Below are positions 8,384-16,869 of a stretch of 64,000 nt of DNA, one piece after another (position 1 is the first letter of the stretch; each line of letters begins with the position of its first letter). The DNA lies in assembly GCA_045106985.1 (NCBI GenBank), contig JBGCFQ010000020.1, positions 186,001 through 250,000 on the forward strand, in the 5' to 3' direction. The translations under genes and the position numbers were made by a program. Origin of the DNA: JAUIET01 sp045106985 (GTDB taxonomy: Bacteria > Pseudomonadota > Gammaproteobacteria > Pseudomonadales > JAUIET01). Below the pieces are notes generated by a model that worked only from the letters and a program-made list of their open reading frames with translations, was not told the origin of the DNA and ran no database searches.

Positions 8384-9538
8384 TTACACCTTCTGAATAA
8401 TCACCCCTGACTCAAGGAATGCGGATATCTCTTCGGCGTGAAACCCAAGTTCGGTTAATACCTCCTTTGTATGTTGTCCAATTGTGGCGGGCGGGCGCTG
8501 AATTGTCGCCTCTGTACGGCTAAAACGAGGGGCTGGCTTTGGCTGCCATACGCCATCTTGGTCTTCAAAGGTCTCTCGCGCCTTATGATGAGGGTGTTGC
8601 CTCACCTCTGCCATTGACAGTACCGGTGCGTAGCAAACATCACTGCCTGAAAACACGCTATCCCATTCATCACGTGTTTTTTGTTTTATGAGTTCTGCCA
8701 TTTGATCTTGCATTAATGGCCAATTCGCAATGTCGTATTGCTCGGCGAACATCTCTTTGGCAGGCGTACCAAGTTTCTCTAGCAACTCAGCATAAAACTG
8801 AGGCTCAATCGCCCCTAAGGAAATGTACTTGCCATCGCTGGTTTCAAAGATTTCGTAAAAATGTGAGCCACCATCAAGCATGTTGGTGCCTCTGTTATCG
8901 CTCCAGTAATTCGCCTGAAAAGCGGCAAAAGTGCTGGTCATCAAAGCCGCCGTCCCGTCAATCATTGCAGCGTCGACCACCTGCCCCTGAGCCGACGATT
9001 TCGACTCAAACAAGGCGCAGACTAAGCCGAAAGCCAGCATGAGCCCACCACCGCCAAAATCTCCCACCAGGTTGAGAGGAATAGCTGGCTTTTCCCCTGC
9101 ACGGCCAATCGCATGTGCGGCTCCGGCCAGAGAAATGTAATTGATGTCATGCCCGGCGCTGCTCGCGAGAGGGCCTTCCTGCCCCCATCCAGTCATTCGT
9201 CCATAGACCAAAGCCGCATTGCGTTGCCAACAATCTTCAGGACCTAAGCCAAACCTCTCCATCACTCCCGGTCGAAACCCCTCAATCAAGGCATCCGCCT
9301 TTTCCACCATGCGCTTCACTGTTTCCACGCCGTCTGCCGTCTTCAGATTCACGCACACTGATCGCTTGCCACGATTTAACAAATCCAACTGTGGCTGATC
9401 ATAATCGCCAAACGTACCCCCACCTGGTCGATCAATACGTATGACATCAGCTCCCATATCAGCAAGCATCATTGCCGCAAAGGGCGCTGGACCCAAGCCA
9501 ACAATTTCAATAATAGTAGTACCGTGTAATGGGCCCAT
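8384..9538 (-). CDS. CaiB/BaiF CoA-transferase family, alpha-methylacyl-CoA racemase type
   Basis: Family III CoA-transferase fold. The variant residues point to alpha-methylacyl-CoA racemase, which epimerises 2-methyl-branched acyl-CoAs so that isoprenoid and steroid side chains can enter beta-oxidation. Visible signatures are GLGPAPFAAMMLADMGADVIRIDRP near the N-terminus, AGHDINY (catalytic His region) and NLVGDFGGGG (catalytic Asp region). The ATG at 9538 is chosen because AAGGAAACAGC precedes it; the open frame extends upstream to 9580. At 384 residues the size is normal. It is divergent from the nitroreductase-like gene at 9733. Confidence 0.87.
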   Translation of the reverse strand: MGPLHGTTIIEIVGLGPAPFAAMMLADMGADVIRIDRPGGGTFGDYDQPQLDLLNRGKRSVCVNLKTADGVETVKRMVEKADALIEGFRPGVMERFGLGPEDCWQRNAALVYGRMTGWGQEGPLASSAGHDINYISLAGAAHAIGRAGEKPAIPLNLVGDFGGGGLMLAFGLVCALFESKSSAQGQVVDAAMIDGTAALMTSTFAAFQANYWSDNRGTNMLDGGSHFYEIFETSDGKYISLGAIEPQFYAELLEKLGTPAKEMFAEQYDIANWPLMQDQMAELIKQKTRDEWDSVFSGSDVCYAPVLSMAEVRQHPHHKARETFEDQDGVWQPKPAPRFSRTEATIQRPPATIGQHTKEVLTELGFHAEEISAFLESGVIIQKV

Positions 9539-9732
9539 GCTGTTTCCTTTACTGATTCGTTCGTTGCTTGATCCACCCAAGATTGGAACAAAATCCTTAC
9601 ATGAAACGCAATGATTCTGTCGCTATAGCAATGCGCTATGTTAACTGTGCTCTTCCCTTTAAATCACTCACATGGCACATTTACTCAGTGAGCGATGAGC
9701 TCGCTCGCGAGTATTCCTGCAGAGATAGCACA

Positions 9733-10269
9733 ATGGAACAACACGATAATAAGCCAGATCAACGTCCGGAAACCACGGCTGAAAAAGAGCGCTTCTCTTC
9801 CGGGGGGCGCACATGGATGCTAGTTCTCCATGGTAAATGGGGCTTGGCAATAGATAATGTACTGGTGTGGTTAAGCGGATACTCACTGATGACAGCCCAG
9901 TATGCTTGGGCCAATCAAACAACTTATACAGACACTTTAATGATCAGAACCATTGGCGCCAAAAGCAAACAACTGCGCACCGCTTGCCTACCTTACTTTC
10001 AGGTAGGCGGCGATCTTGTTGTACGTGGTAGCAATGGCGGAGGACCCACCGATCCTCATTGGGTTCATAACATACGAGCTAATGAACATGCATGGATAAG
10101 AGTAAATAGAAAAAATCGCCCTGTGAGCGCGCATGTAGCAAGTGGTGAAGAGCGTGACGCTTTGTACGCCGAGTTATGCCGAATGAGCAGCTCAACCGAA
10201 GGCTACCAGTTGATGTGCGCTCCAAGAGAGCTTCCTTTGGTTGTATTGCGTGACTGGAACAACACTTGA
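9733..10269 (+). CDS. deazaflavin-dependent nitroreductase-like (DDN/DUF385) protein
   Basis: A split-barrel protein of the F420/FMN-dependent nitroreductase (DDN) family. Motifs seen: IGAKSKQLRT (residues 74-83), in the position of the family's G-x-KSG-x-x-R-x-x-P loop, and GSNGGGPTDPHW..NIRAN (99-117), the loop that binds the phosphate-rich deazaflavin tail. A GEERDALY helix follows. The ATG at 9733 gives 178 residues, close to family size; the frame is open back to 9568 but that extension has no family features. The family is mostly actinobacterial, so its presence here is notable. The cofactor cannot be assigned from sequence alone. Confidence 0.75.
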   Translation: MEQHDNKPDQRPETTAEKERFSSGGRTWMLVLHGKWGLAIDNVLVWLSGYSLMTAQYAWANQTTYTDTLMIRTIGAKSKQLRTACLPYFQVGGDLVVRGSNGGGPTDPHWVHNIRANEHAWIRVNRKNRPVSAHVASGEERDALYAELCRMSSSTEGYQLMCAPRELPLVVLRDWNNT

Positions 10270-10318
10270 ATTTCGCTCTCCCCACGACTTCTGTCATTCA
10301 CCAAACTGCGAGAATAAA

Positions 10319-11116
10319 ATGAACCCCGTATTGATTGAAAAAAACGACGGCGTAATGACCGTTACATTAAATCGACCAGAGAAGCGCAACGCCATTAACT
10401 GCGAATCAATGTGCATCCTGTTTGATGCGTGGCAAGAACTGGATTCCGACAAATCCCTCAGCTGCGCAATCTTGACCGGCAATGGTCCGATTTTTTGTGC
10501 AGGCATGGACCTTTCGGAAATTCCGATTATGAGCACGGGCAAACCCAACAGCAATTATATGAAGCGCGCGATGGAAGATCCTGCACTGATCATGGGGGCC
10601 TGGCTTAGAACCTATAGGCCTAGCAAGCCAATCATCCTGGCCGCGGAAGGAGTAGCTCGCGCTGGAGGTACTGAAATTTTGCAAGGTACAGACATTCGAG
10701 TTGCAGGAGAAAGCACAGTGTTCGGCGTAACCGAAGTACAACGCGGACTGTTCCCCATGGCTGGATCGGCGGTACGCCTAAGACGGCAAATTTCCTACGC
10801 TGTGGCCGCAGAAATGTTGCTCTGCGGTGAAGATATGAATGCCCAGCGTGCCTATGAGCTTGGCTTGATCAACCATGTCGTTGCTGACGGGCAAGCGCTT
10901 GGTAAGGCTCGTGAAATAGCAACTCGTCTCACCAAGAACGGGCCACTGGCAGTCAAAGCAATACTAGCTACTTTGCGAGAAACTGAAGCTCTGAGCGAAG
11001 AGGATGCCTATCCTATCGAACAGGCACATGGTATGACGGTGATGAGATCCAAAGATGCGATGGAAGGCCCTATAGCGTTTATGGAAAAGCGTGAGCCAGT
11101 TTTTAAGGGCGAATAA
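10319..11116 (+). CDS. enoyl-CoA hydratase/crotonase family with both catalytic Glu
   Basis: A 265-residue crotonase-fold enzyme. The CoA-binding oxyanion loop FCAGMDL is at residues 59-65. The two acid-base glutamates of enoyl-CoA hydratase are retained as E119 (GGTEI) and E139 (FGVTEV), spaced 20 apart as in the rat enzyme. It therefore probably hydrates an enoyl-CoA, although the bulky MSTGKPNSNYMKRAM insert after the oxyanion loop suggests a particular substrate. The ATG at 10319 is chosen over an upstream in-frame start at 10241 because family homology begins there. It follows the nitroreductase-like gene by 49 bases and may be co-transcribed with it. Confidence 0.87.
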   Translation: MNPVLIEKNDGVMTVTLNRPEKRNAINCESMCILFDAWQELDSDKSLSCAILTGNGPIFCAGMDLSEIPIMSTGKPNSNYMKRAMEDPALIMGAWLRTYRPSKPIILAAEGVARAGGTEILQGTDIRVAGESTVFGVTEVQRGLFPMAGSAVRLRRQISYAVAAEMLLCGEDMNAQRAYELGLINHVVADGQALGKAREIATRLTKNGPLAVKAILATLRETEALSEEDAYPIEQAHGMTVMRSKDAMEGPIAFMEKREPVFKGE

Positions 11117-11138
11117 ACTTGGTAAAAGCAGGCTCGGT

Positions 11139-11681
11139 CTAATGACTCGAGCTTAGCTTTACCACCATAGCCTGGTGCATTTTGTTAAACGCTTTTTCTA
11201 CATGTGCGGTCATATTTTGTTCAGCTGGAACTATATGAGCAACCAAACCGCCAAACTCTTCAAACTGCTCAAGCAGAGTGCCAGCTGTATTACTTTTCTT
11301 GAGCACAAAACAGTGGCGGGTGTCGAACAGTCCAGGCAATTTTAATTTTCCTCGCCAGCAAAAAGACTGGCCTGGCACTATCTCGCTAACTGTGGGCTTC
11401 ACCGTCAACACATCATCAAAGTTGCCATCTATCAACTGTACTTCCAGGACTCCTCCCACAGCGAAGTGTCCTTCAACTTTTATAAGATACGGATTCCATT
11501 TAGGGTACGAAGAAAAACCGCTTAGTAAACTCCAGCTCTGCTTTAAACCTGCGGGCAGTGCCACAGTACTTCGAACAACGAAAGCAGGTTCGTAGAATCG
11601 ACTGCTAAAAAATGCGAGGCTTGCAACAAATAACAGTACAGCAACCGCTAGAACGGCTGCGAATAATCTTAGAACTTTCAT
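11139..11681 (-). CDS. SRPBCC-family membrane-anchored lipid-binding-like protein
   Basis: A 180-residue protein with an N-terminal transmembrane or signal-anchor helix (residues 4-26) and a START/SRPBCC-like domain. The segment LSGFSSYPKWNPYLIKVEGHFAVGG resembles the polyketide cyclase/dehydrase group. This fold has a hydrophobic cavity; the ligand is unknown. It converges with the crotonase gene, 22 bases apart, and is not obviously in an operon. Confidence 0.65.
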   Translation of the reverse strand: MKVLRLFAAVLAVAVLLFVASLAFFSSRFYEPAFVVRSTVALPAGLKQSWSLLSGFSSYPKWNPYLIKVEGHFAVGGVLEVQLIDGNFDDVLTVKPTVSEIVPGQSFCWRGKLKLPGLFDTRHCFVLKKSNTAGTLLEQFEEFGGLVAHIVPAEQNMTAHVEKAFNKMHQAMVVKLSSSH

Positions 11682-11874
11682 GATTCATCCAACACTGAAA
11701 ACAAGCAACGACCCACAACGAAGGAAATGAAGGCATTTTATCATCTATGTCAGAACGAACTGCAAACTGCACAGCTCTGTAATCCAGCTGGCTTCCATCC
11801 AATCAGCAAACGGTTTATCGTAAGCGAATTGGATTACCATCCTTTTGCTTAAACAACTCAACGAGACACGAATA

Positions 11875-13755
11875 ATGCCAGCAACCGAAACAGTATGGGA
11901 CAGCCTAATACAAGGCGCTCTAGTCTTTGATGGCACTGGCGCGCCAGCGGAAGCTTTGGATATCGCGATTAAGGACGGTCGAATAGTCGCCAAAGGGTCA
12001 GTGCTTGCGCCACAAATGGCCGACGAGGTGATTAATGCCAATGGCCAATGGCTTATGCCAGGGCTTCTAGATATACATACTCACCTCGACCTAGAAGTAG
12101 ACCTTGATCCCAGGCTCACGGAAGTGGTCCGCCACGGAACAACCACAGTACTGGTTGGTAATTGCAGTTTGGGCACGAGCTTCGGCCAGCAGATCGAAGA
12201 CAATCAAAATCCCATAGTCGATTGTTTTACACGGGTTGAGAACATACCCAAAAAGGTACTGCGTAAGTGCGTTGAAGCCGTGACCTGGAACAGCCCGGCA
12301 GAATACATGGACCACTTTGACAATGTGCCACTCGGCCCCAATATAGCCGCCCTACTCCCGCACTCTATGCTGCGTATTGAAGTTATGGGGCTCAAAGACA
12401 GCGTCAGCCGCGATCCAACAGAACAAGAACTTACGCAAATGACTGAGCTTTTGGACGACGCACTCGATCAGGGCTATGTTGGCATGAGCACCGATGGGCT
12501 TCCATTTCATTTCCTCGCCTCTGAACCGTATACCGACCAGAGAATTCCGACTCAATTTGCAAAGTTTGGTGAGCTAAAACAACTGCTGCAAGTGGTACGC
12601 AACAAGAATCGCGTATGGCAAACCACTCCTATTATTGAAAACCGCGCCAAGGCTTTCGTTTACTTCGCGCTCACTAGCGGCCGCCTATTTGGCAAAACAC
12701 TGAAGACATCAGCGTTATCGGTGATGGAGTTTGTGTTGATGCCCAATGCCAGTGGGGCCTTTCTCGGATTCGCCAAATTGATGAACAGCAAATTGTTCCA
12801 GGGCGACATGCACTTTCAGTCTCTGGCAACCAATTTTAGAGTTTGGTCAGATGGCATAGTTAGCCCGCTTTACGAAGAGCTGGATTCAACGTGTCAACTC
12901 ATAGCTAAAGAGTACGATGATGTAGAAGGCCGTCTCGCGCTACTCAATGACCCCGTATTCATAGAGCAGTTCAGAACGGATTGGCATCATGGCAGACGTG
13001 GCAATACTATCGCGCACCTAAAATCGAAGCTCGGTATGCCAGACAGTTTGGTGATTCGTGATTTGAAGCGCATGGTGTTCGATCGAGCACCCCTCGACCT
13101 ATGGAATGGCGAGGATCTGCAGTCTCTACTCGATCGATTGGAGAAATTCCAGAAAGGCGACGCGAACTCTGCCAGGTCTGACGAAGAAAGAGCAATATTT
13201 GATAAGTTCCCCTCACCCATTGAGGACGATGCAAACTTCATGCTCCACCTTCTCCGGGAGTACGATCGTAACTTCAGATACTGGGTAGATGTCGGCAACG
13301 TCACCAAGTCAAAAGTAAAAGAGCTAATGATGCACGACCAAGCGCTTCCAGGGTTTTCTGATTCTGGTGCGCACATTACGAATATGGCTTTCTTCGACGT
13401 TAACCTGATGGCTTTAAAGCTAGGCCAGGAAGATGGCACAGACATGGTTAGTAAAGTAGTACGTCGCCTGACCAGGGAGCCAGCGGAGTTTTTCGGGCTA
13501 GACACAGGCCGCCTGGATATTGGCTGCCAAGCTGACATCACGCTAGTAGACCCTGAAGCTCTGGAGAAGTACGACTCTAATGAAAACAGACAACTCATTT
13601 ACCGCGAATTGTTTGAGCACGAGCAGATGGTCAATCGGTCCGATGGCGTTGTAAGCCGTGTGCTTATAAATGGTCAAACCGTTTGGGTTGATAACGATTT
13701 CACGGAAGTTTTAGGTCAGCAGAAACTAGGCAAGGCATTACGGGCCGGCCAGTAG
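11875..13755 (+). CDS. N-acyl-D-amino-acid deacylase-like amidohydrolase
   Basis: A 626-residue metal-dependent hydrolase of the D-aminoacylase group. Metal-binding HTH is at residues 68-70 within MPGLLDIHTHLD, followed by HGTTTVLVGNCSLG, typical of this group. A late GFSDSGAHITN supplies the conserved Asp and His, and the C-terminus returns to the composite beta domain (DIGCQADITLVDP). It is longer than typical D-aminoacylases (about 480-570), with extra sequence in the middle. The ATG at 11875 fits the family start; the frame is open to 11845. The substrate (N-acyl-D-amino acid or a related amide) is inferred from family only. Confidence 0.8.
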   Translation: MPATETVWDSLIQGALVFDGTGAPAEALDIAIKDGRIVAKGSVLAPQMADEVINANGQWLMPGLLDIHTHLDLEVDLDPRLTEVVRHGTTTVLVGNCSLGTSFGQQIEDNQNPIVDCFTRVENIPKKVLRKCVEAVTWNSPAEYMDHFDNVPLGPNIAALLPHSMLRIEVMGLKDSVSRDPTEQELTQMTELLDDALDQGYVGMSTDGLPFHFLASEPYTDQRIPTQFAKFGELKQLLQVVRNKNRVWQTTPIIENRAKAFVYFALTSGRLFGKTLKTSALSVMEFVLMPNASGAFLGFAKLMNSKLFQGDMHFQSLATNFRVWSDGIVSPLYEELDSTCQLIAKEYDDVEGRLALLNDPVFIEQFRTDWHHGRRGNTIAHLKSKLGMPDSLVIRDLKRMVFDRAPLDLWNGEDLQSLLDRLEKFQKGDANSARSDEERAIFDKFPSPIEDDANFMLHLLREYDRNFRYWVDVGNVTKSKVKELMMHDQALPGFSDSGAHITNMAFFDVNLMALKLGQEDGTDMVSKVVRRLTREPAEFFGLDTGRLDIGCQADITLVDPEALEKYDSNENRQLIYRELFEHEQMVNRSDGVVSRVLINGQTVWVDNDFTEVLGQQKLGKALRAGQ

Positions 13756-13788
13756 CCGAAACCGATCTGCGCAGCCTGTGCAATGCAG

Positions 13789-13800
13789 GCTTAGCTAAGC
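13789..13800. repeat. 12-base palindrome GCTTAGCTAAGC
   Basis: A perfect palindrome in the leader of the exopolysaccharide operon. Its 10-base core CTTAGCTAAG recurs at 56274-56283 upstream of the PilZ gene, and the TTAGCTAA core recurs at 30787-30796 upstream of the phasin-like gene. Function unknown. Confidence 0.5.
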
Positions 13801-13880
13801 AGCCCACGTAGAACAATAGAGAGACCTTTCCAAAAAGTTTACCTTTCAAAACGTCATTGAGGCTAACGGCTCTGGCGCGT

Positions 13881-13894
13881 GTCAATTATTTGAC
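13881..13894. promoter_or_regulatory. FleQ-box-like dyad (GTCAA-N4-TTGAC)
   Basis: The 14-mer GTCAATTATTTGAC has perfect half-sites GTCAA and TTGAC with 4 bases between. This is the geometry of the Pseudomonas FleQ box at pel, psl and cdr promoters (known consensus GTCAATAAATTGAC; 12 of 14 bases agree). It lies 16 bases upstream of the promoter candidate at 13911. FleQ binds c-di-GMP, so this would tie operon transcription to that messenger. Confidence 0.5.
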
Positions 13895-13910
13895 TACTCT
13901 TAGAGAATGA

Positions 13911-13939
13911 TTGAAATTTGCGCGCCAACTGTTTGTTAT
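13911..13939 (+). promoter_or_regulatory. candidate sigma-70 promoter of the exopolysaccharide operon
   Basis: TTGAAA (13911-13916), a 17-base spacer and TGTTAT (13934-13939), about 175 bases upstream of the first ATG. Both hexamers are reasonable but imperfect. Confidence 0.4.
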
Positions 13940-14115
13940 ACATACAATTAATGAGCAAAAATTGATTATTTATTAGCCTTCTAGGATGGTGTTATGTAAT
14001 TGCTTAGAACACCAAAGGGCAAATCGACAAGGATTCGTTTAATAACTGAACAGTCAGGTTGCTTATCGACCGGTTGTGGCCGACCCACTACATTGGCAAT
14101 ACGTACAGGTAACAA

Positions 14116-15522
14116 ATGAATCCAGACTCTCATCCATCTCTAAGTGCACCCATTCTGCATTTGGAACTCGGCGCAAGCGCTTTACAGGCTCGAGCGTTTG
14201 GAGAGCTTGATTGCGTCCGCCTGGAGCATTTTAGTAGCTCCGACGTCAATACCTTGATGAAAGACCGACCGGCCCTAGTCATTACTGCGCCGCGAGTTAT
14301 TGATGCTGAACTGGCTATGATCGCTGTTAGACAGAGTGAGCAATATTGGTTTTTACCCGTTTTTCTAAGCCTACCCGGCACTGCAATTGCCGAAGCGCTT
14401 GCAGATGGAATGCCCCAGAACCTTGATGAGCTAGTGTCAAAGTTCGATCTCATTCAACTACGGTTGCAGGAGTTACCCGAGACACAATTAAAAAATGCGA
14501 CGCCAGAATTCAAATTGTGCGCCTATCTTTACTCTCGTCCTGAAAGCTTACTAAGCCCGCTTCAATCCATCCATACGACTGAAGTGTGGACCTATCCGCT
14601 GGCCAATACCTTTTCCTCAGGTGAGCAAACCGCAAACCATCTAATTTCTGACCTGGAGCAGCGCAACCTGCTCGCGCAGGGCAAACTGATTGATCGACTG
14701 AAGAGTTGTGCTAACTGCGAATCTGCCCAGCTAAGTTTTATAGATACCTGTCCTGACTGCAGCAGTATAGATATTGAAAACTCGCAGTTTTTTCACTGTT
14801 TCACCTGCGGTCATGTTGCCCCTGAATCGAAATTTATACGGCGCGACTGCCTGAAGTGCCCACAGTGCGAGACCAAATTTCGGCACATTGGCGTTGACTA
14901 TGATCGTCCGTTAGAAGAGCTGTCCTGCAAGGCTTGCTCATCAGCATTTATAGACGGACAAGTAATTGCACGCTGTCTCTCGTGCGAAACAACCAACGAC
15001 CCCGAACATTTGCGGTCGCGAAGAGTTTACGAATATTCATTAAGCAGCAGAGCACCTTATGCAATACGACAAGGAGAGCTGGAAACACCACTAGAGCTTG
15101 TCGACCATAGCCACTTTGCGTCGCCCGCCTACTTCAATCAAATGATCGATTGGCTGGTATCGCTTGCTCGGCGTTATGAGACCGACGGTTTTAGTGTACT
15201 AAAACTTTCAGATACAAGCCCGGCTGCAGAGCGCAGTTCAACGAAGACTGAGCAAAATGAAGTGTTCTTCAGGCGCATAGCAGAACTCTCTCGCGAAACG
15301 GATCTGTTGCTAAGAGTCGGGTCGCAGGAGGTATGGATTCTTCTACCTAAAACCAATGCTCATGATAGGGAAATATTTGTTCGCGAAGTTCGCACACTGG
15401 CAGAGAAGCTCCGCCCTGGGCAAGGACTTGAGAGCTTGCGCATCTTTGGGCTGAGCGTGCCTGAAGACTTCACAAAAGACAGCACCGGCGCCACTGTACT
15501 AGAAGCATTGGAACGAGGTTGA
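14116..15522 (+). CDS. TackOD1-like zinc-ribbon protein with degenerate C-terminal GGDEF
   Basis: A 468-residue cytoplasmic protein with three parts. Residues 1-120 are an uncharacterised alpha/beta region. Residues about 130-310 form a multi-zinc-ribbon module with CxxC pairs at 198/201, 212/215, 228/231, 245/248/251, 271/274 and 287/290, resembling the TackOD1 (thaumarchaeal output) domain. Residues about 340-465 look like a GGDEF domain whose active site reads GSQEV (402-406) instead of GGDEF, so cyclase activity is unlikely. The inhibitory I-site RxxD is preserved as R393-E-T-D396, exactly five residues before it. That pattern suggests a c-di-GMP receptor, as PelD is for Pel. It is first in the exopolysaccharide operon, 9 bases before the glycosyltransferase. 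Domain assignment is by eye. Confidence 0.75.
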   Translation: MNPDSHPSLSAPILHLELGASALQARAFGELDCVRLEHFSSSDVNTLMKDRPALVITAPRVIDAELAMIAVRQSEQYWFLPVFLSLPGTAIAEALADGMPQNLDELVSKFDLIQLRLQELPETQLKNATPEFKLCAYLYSRPESLLSPLQSIHTTEVWTYPLANTFSSGEQTANHLISDLEQRNLLAQGKLIDRLKSCANCESAQLSFIDTCPDCSSIDIENSQFFHCFTCGHVAPESKFIRRDCLKCPQCETKFRHIGVDYDRPLEELSCKACSSAFIDGQVIARCLSCETTNDPEHLRSRRVYEYSLSSRAPYAIRQGELETPLELVDHSHFASPAYFNQMIDWLVSLARRYETDGFSVLKLSDTSPAAERSSTKTEQNEVFFRRIAELSRETDLLLRVGSQEVWILLPKTNAHDREIFVREVRTLAEKLRPGQGLESLRIFGLSVPEDFTKDSTGATVLEALERG

Positions 15523-15531
15523 TCGAAACCT

Positions 15532-16869
15532 ATGTTTGATATAGCTCAAGAAGCCTTCGCAATCTACGAAGTTTACATTGCAAACTTTCGAAGTGGCGAC
15601 GCCATAGTGTATGCCATGGAATTGGCGCCATTCATTGCCATGTTCGAACTTCCCTTGTACTTGCTGATCTTTCTTGGAGTTCTGAAATATTACCGGCGTA
15701 AGGCGCTCACTCCACCAAAGCAACTTACTTTCTCTCCTTCAGTGAGTTGCATCGTCACCTGCTATTCCGAAGGCAAGGACGTTCAAACCACCATAAGCTC
15801 CATGGCCAATCAAATTTACCCCGGCGATATTGAAATACTCGCGATGATCGATGGTGCAGTGGCTAACAAGCCAACCTATGAAGCCGCAGAGGAAATGCAC
15901 GCAAAGGTTGCGCGCATTCCGCGTCGAACGCTTCGGGTAATTCCTAAGTGGCTTCGGGGTGGTCGAGTGTCATCTGAAAACACTGGGCTCGCCATTGCTA
16001 AAGGCGAAATCATTATGGTGCTCGACGGAGATACATCCTTCGATAATGACATGGTCGCAAATGCAGTACAGCATTTCGCGGACCCTAATGTTGCTGCGGT
16101 TTCCGGAAATTTAAGGTTGCGCAATATTCGTGACGGCCTAGCAGCTAAGCTGCAGGCAATTGAATACATGATGTCAATCGGCACCAGCAAAGTGGGCCTT
16201 AGTGAGTTCAACATTGTAAACAACGTTTCTGGTGCATTTGGTATTTTTAGAAAGAGCGTCATGCAGCATATTGGTGGCTGGGACTCTGGTACAGCTGAAG
16301 ATCTGGATCTTACACTTCGTTTGAAAAAATACTTCGCCAGATACCCCGATATGCGCATAGTCTTTGAATACTATGCATTGGGTCATACCGATGGTCCTGG
16401 TACGTTCAAAGAATTCTTTCAGCAACGGCATCGTTGGGATGGCGACCTCTTCTACCTCTATATTCTAAAGCATCAGAAGAGTCTAAAGCCTGGTCTGATG
16501 GGCTGGCGAAATTTTATTGCTGTTGTGTGGATGGGCTTGTTTTTTCAATTGATCATGCCATTCATCATCGTCAGCTACACCTTGTTTCTGCTCATGACAG
16601 CGCCAGTCAGCTCAACGCTCGCAGTGCTGCTACTGGTTTACATATTCTATTTTTTTATCAGTCTGCTCATGTATCTAATGGGTGTGTTTCTACTTTCAGA
16701 TAGAAAAAAGGAAGATCTCAAGCTCATTTGGTGTATGCCTTTTGTGCCTGCCTTTACCTTTGCAACACGTTCTTGGTCTGCTTTTGCCTGTGTTGACGAA
16801 ATAGTCCGTCGCATTCACCTCGATTCCAGCATGGCTCCATGGTGGGTATTGAAACGGAGTAAGTTCTAA
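15532..16869 (+). CDS. processive family 2 glycosyltransferase (polysaccharide synthase)
   Basis: A 445-residue membrane synthase of the cellulose/PNAG/hyaluronan type, predicted to polymerise and translocate a glycan across the inner membrane. One helix lies at about residues 27-52, the GT-A domain at 68-320, and three or more helices at 327-390. All processive GT2 motifs are present: D107 (MIDG), DGD at 165-167, TAED with the base D257, and QQRHRW at 297-302. No PilZ domain is attached, unlike BcsA, so any c-di-GMP control must come from another protein such as the upstream degenerate GGDEF. The sugar cannot be read from sequence. The stop overlaps the next start (TAATG). Confidence 0.9.
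   Translation: MFDIAQEAFAIYEVYIANFRSGDAIVYAMELAPFIAMFELPLYLLIFLGVLKYYRRKALTPPKQLTFSPSVSCIVTCYSEGKDVQTTISSMANQIYPGDIEILAMIDGAVANKPTYEAAEEMHAKVARIPRRTLRVIPKWLRGGRVSSENTGLAIAKGEIIMVLDGDTSFDNDMVANAVQHFADPNVAAVSGNLRLRNIRDGLAAKLQAIEYMMSIGTSKVGLSEFNIVNNVSGAFGIFRKSVMQHIGGWDSGTAEDLDLTLRLKKYFARYPDMRIVFEYYALGHTDGPGTFKEFFQQRHRWDGDLFYLYILKHQKSLKPGLMGWRNFIAVVWMGLFFQLIMPFIIVSYTLFLLMTAPVSSTLAVLLLVYIFYFFISLLMYLMGVFLLSDRKKEDLKLIWCMPFVPAFTFATRSWSAFACVDEIVRRIHLDSSMAPWWVLKRSKF

Larger units (their letters stand above)
13756..14115 (+). other. 360-base intergenic region upstream of the exopolysaccharide operon
   Basis: No gene is seen here. It contains a small hairpin AGCCTG/CAGGCT (about 13773-13792), a 12-base palindrome GCTTAGCTAAGC (13789-13800), a FleQ-box-like dyad (13881-13894), a sigma-70 promoter candidate (13911-13939) and an A/T-rich leader of about 170 bases. 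The leader was inspected for a c-di-GMP riboswitch and none was recognised. Confidence 0.7.

Noticed and set aside
12987..13598. 203-codon frame antisense to the amidohydrolase
   Set aside because: Ser/Arg-rich shadow of a well-supported gene on the other strand.
13940..14115. Possible c-di-GMP riboswitch in the exopolysaccharide leader
   Set aside because: Fragments such as AAAGGGCAAA recall GEMM elements, but I could not form the conserved two-helix core.
15876..16358. 160-codon frame antisense to the glycosyltransferase
   Set aside because: Shadow frame; the GT2 gene on the plus strand has all motifs.
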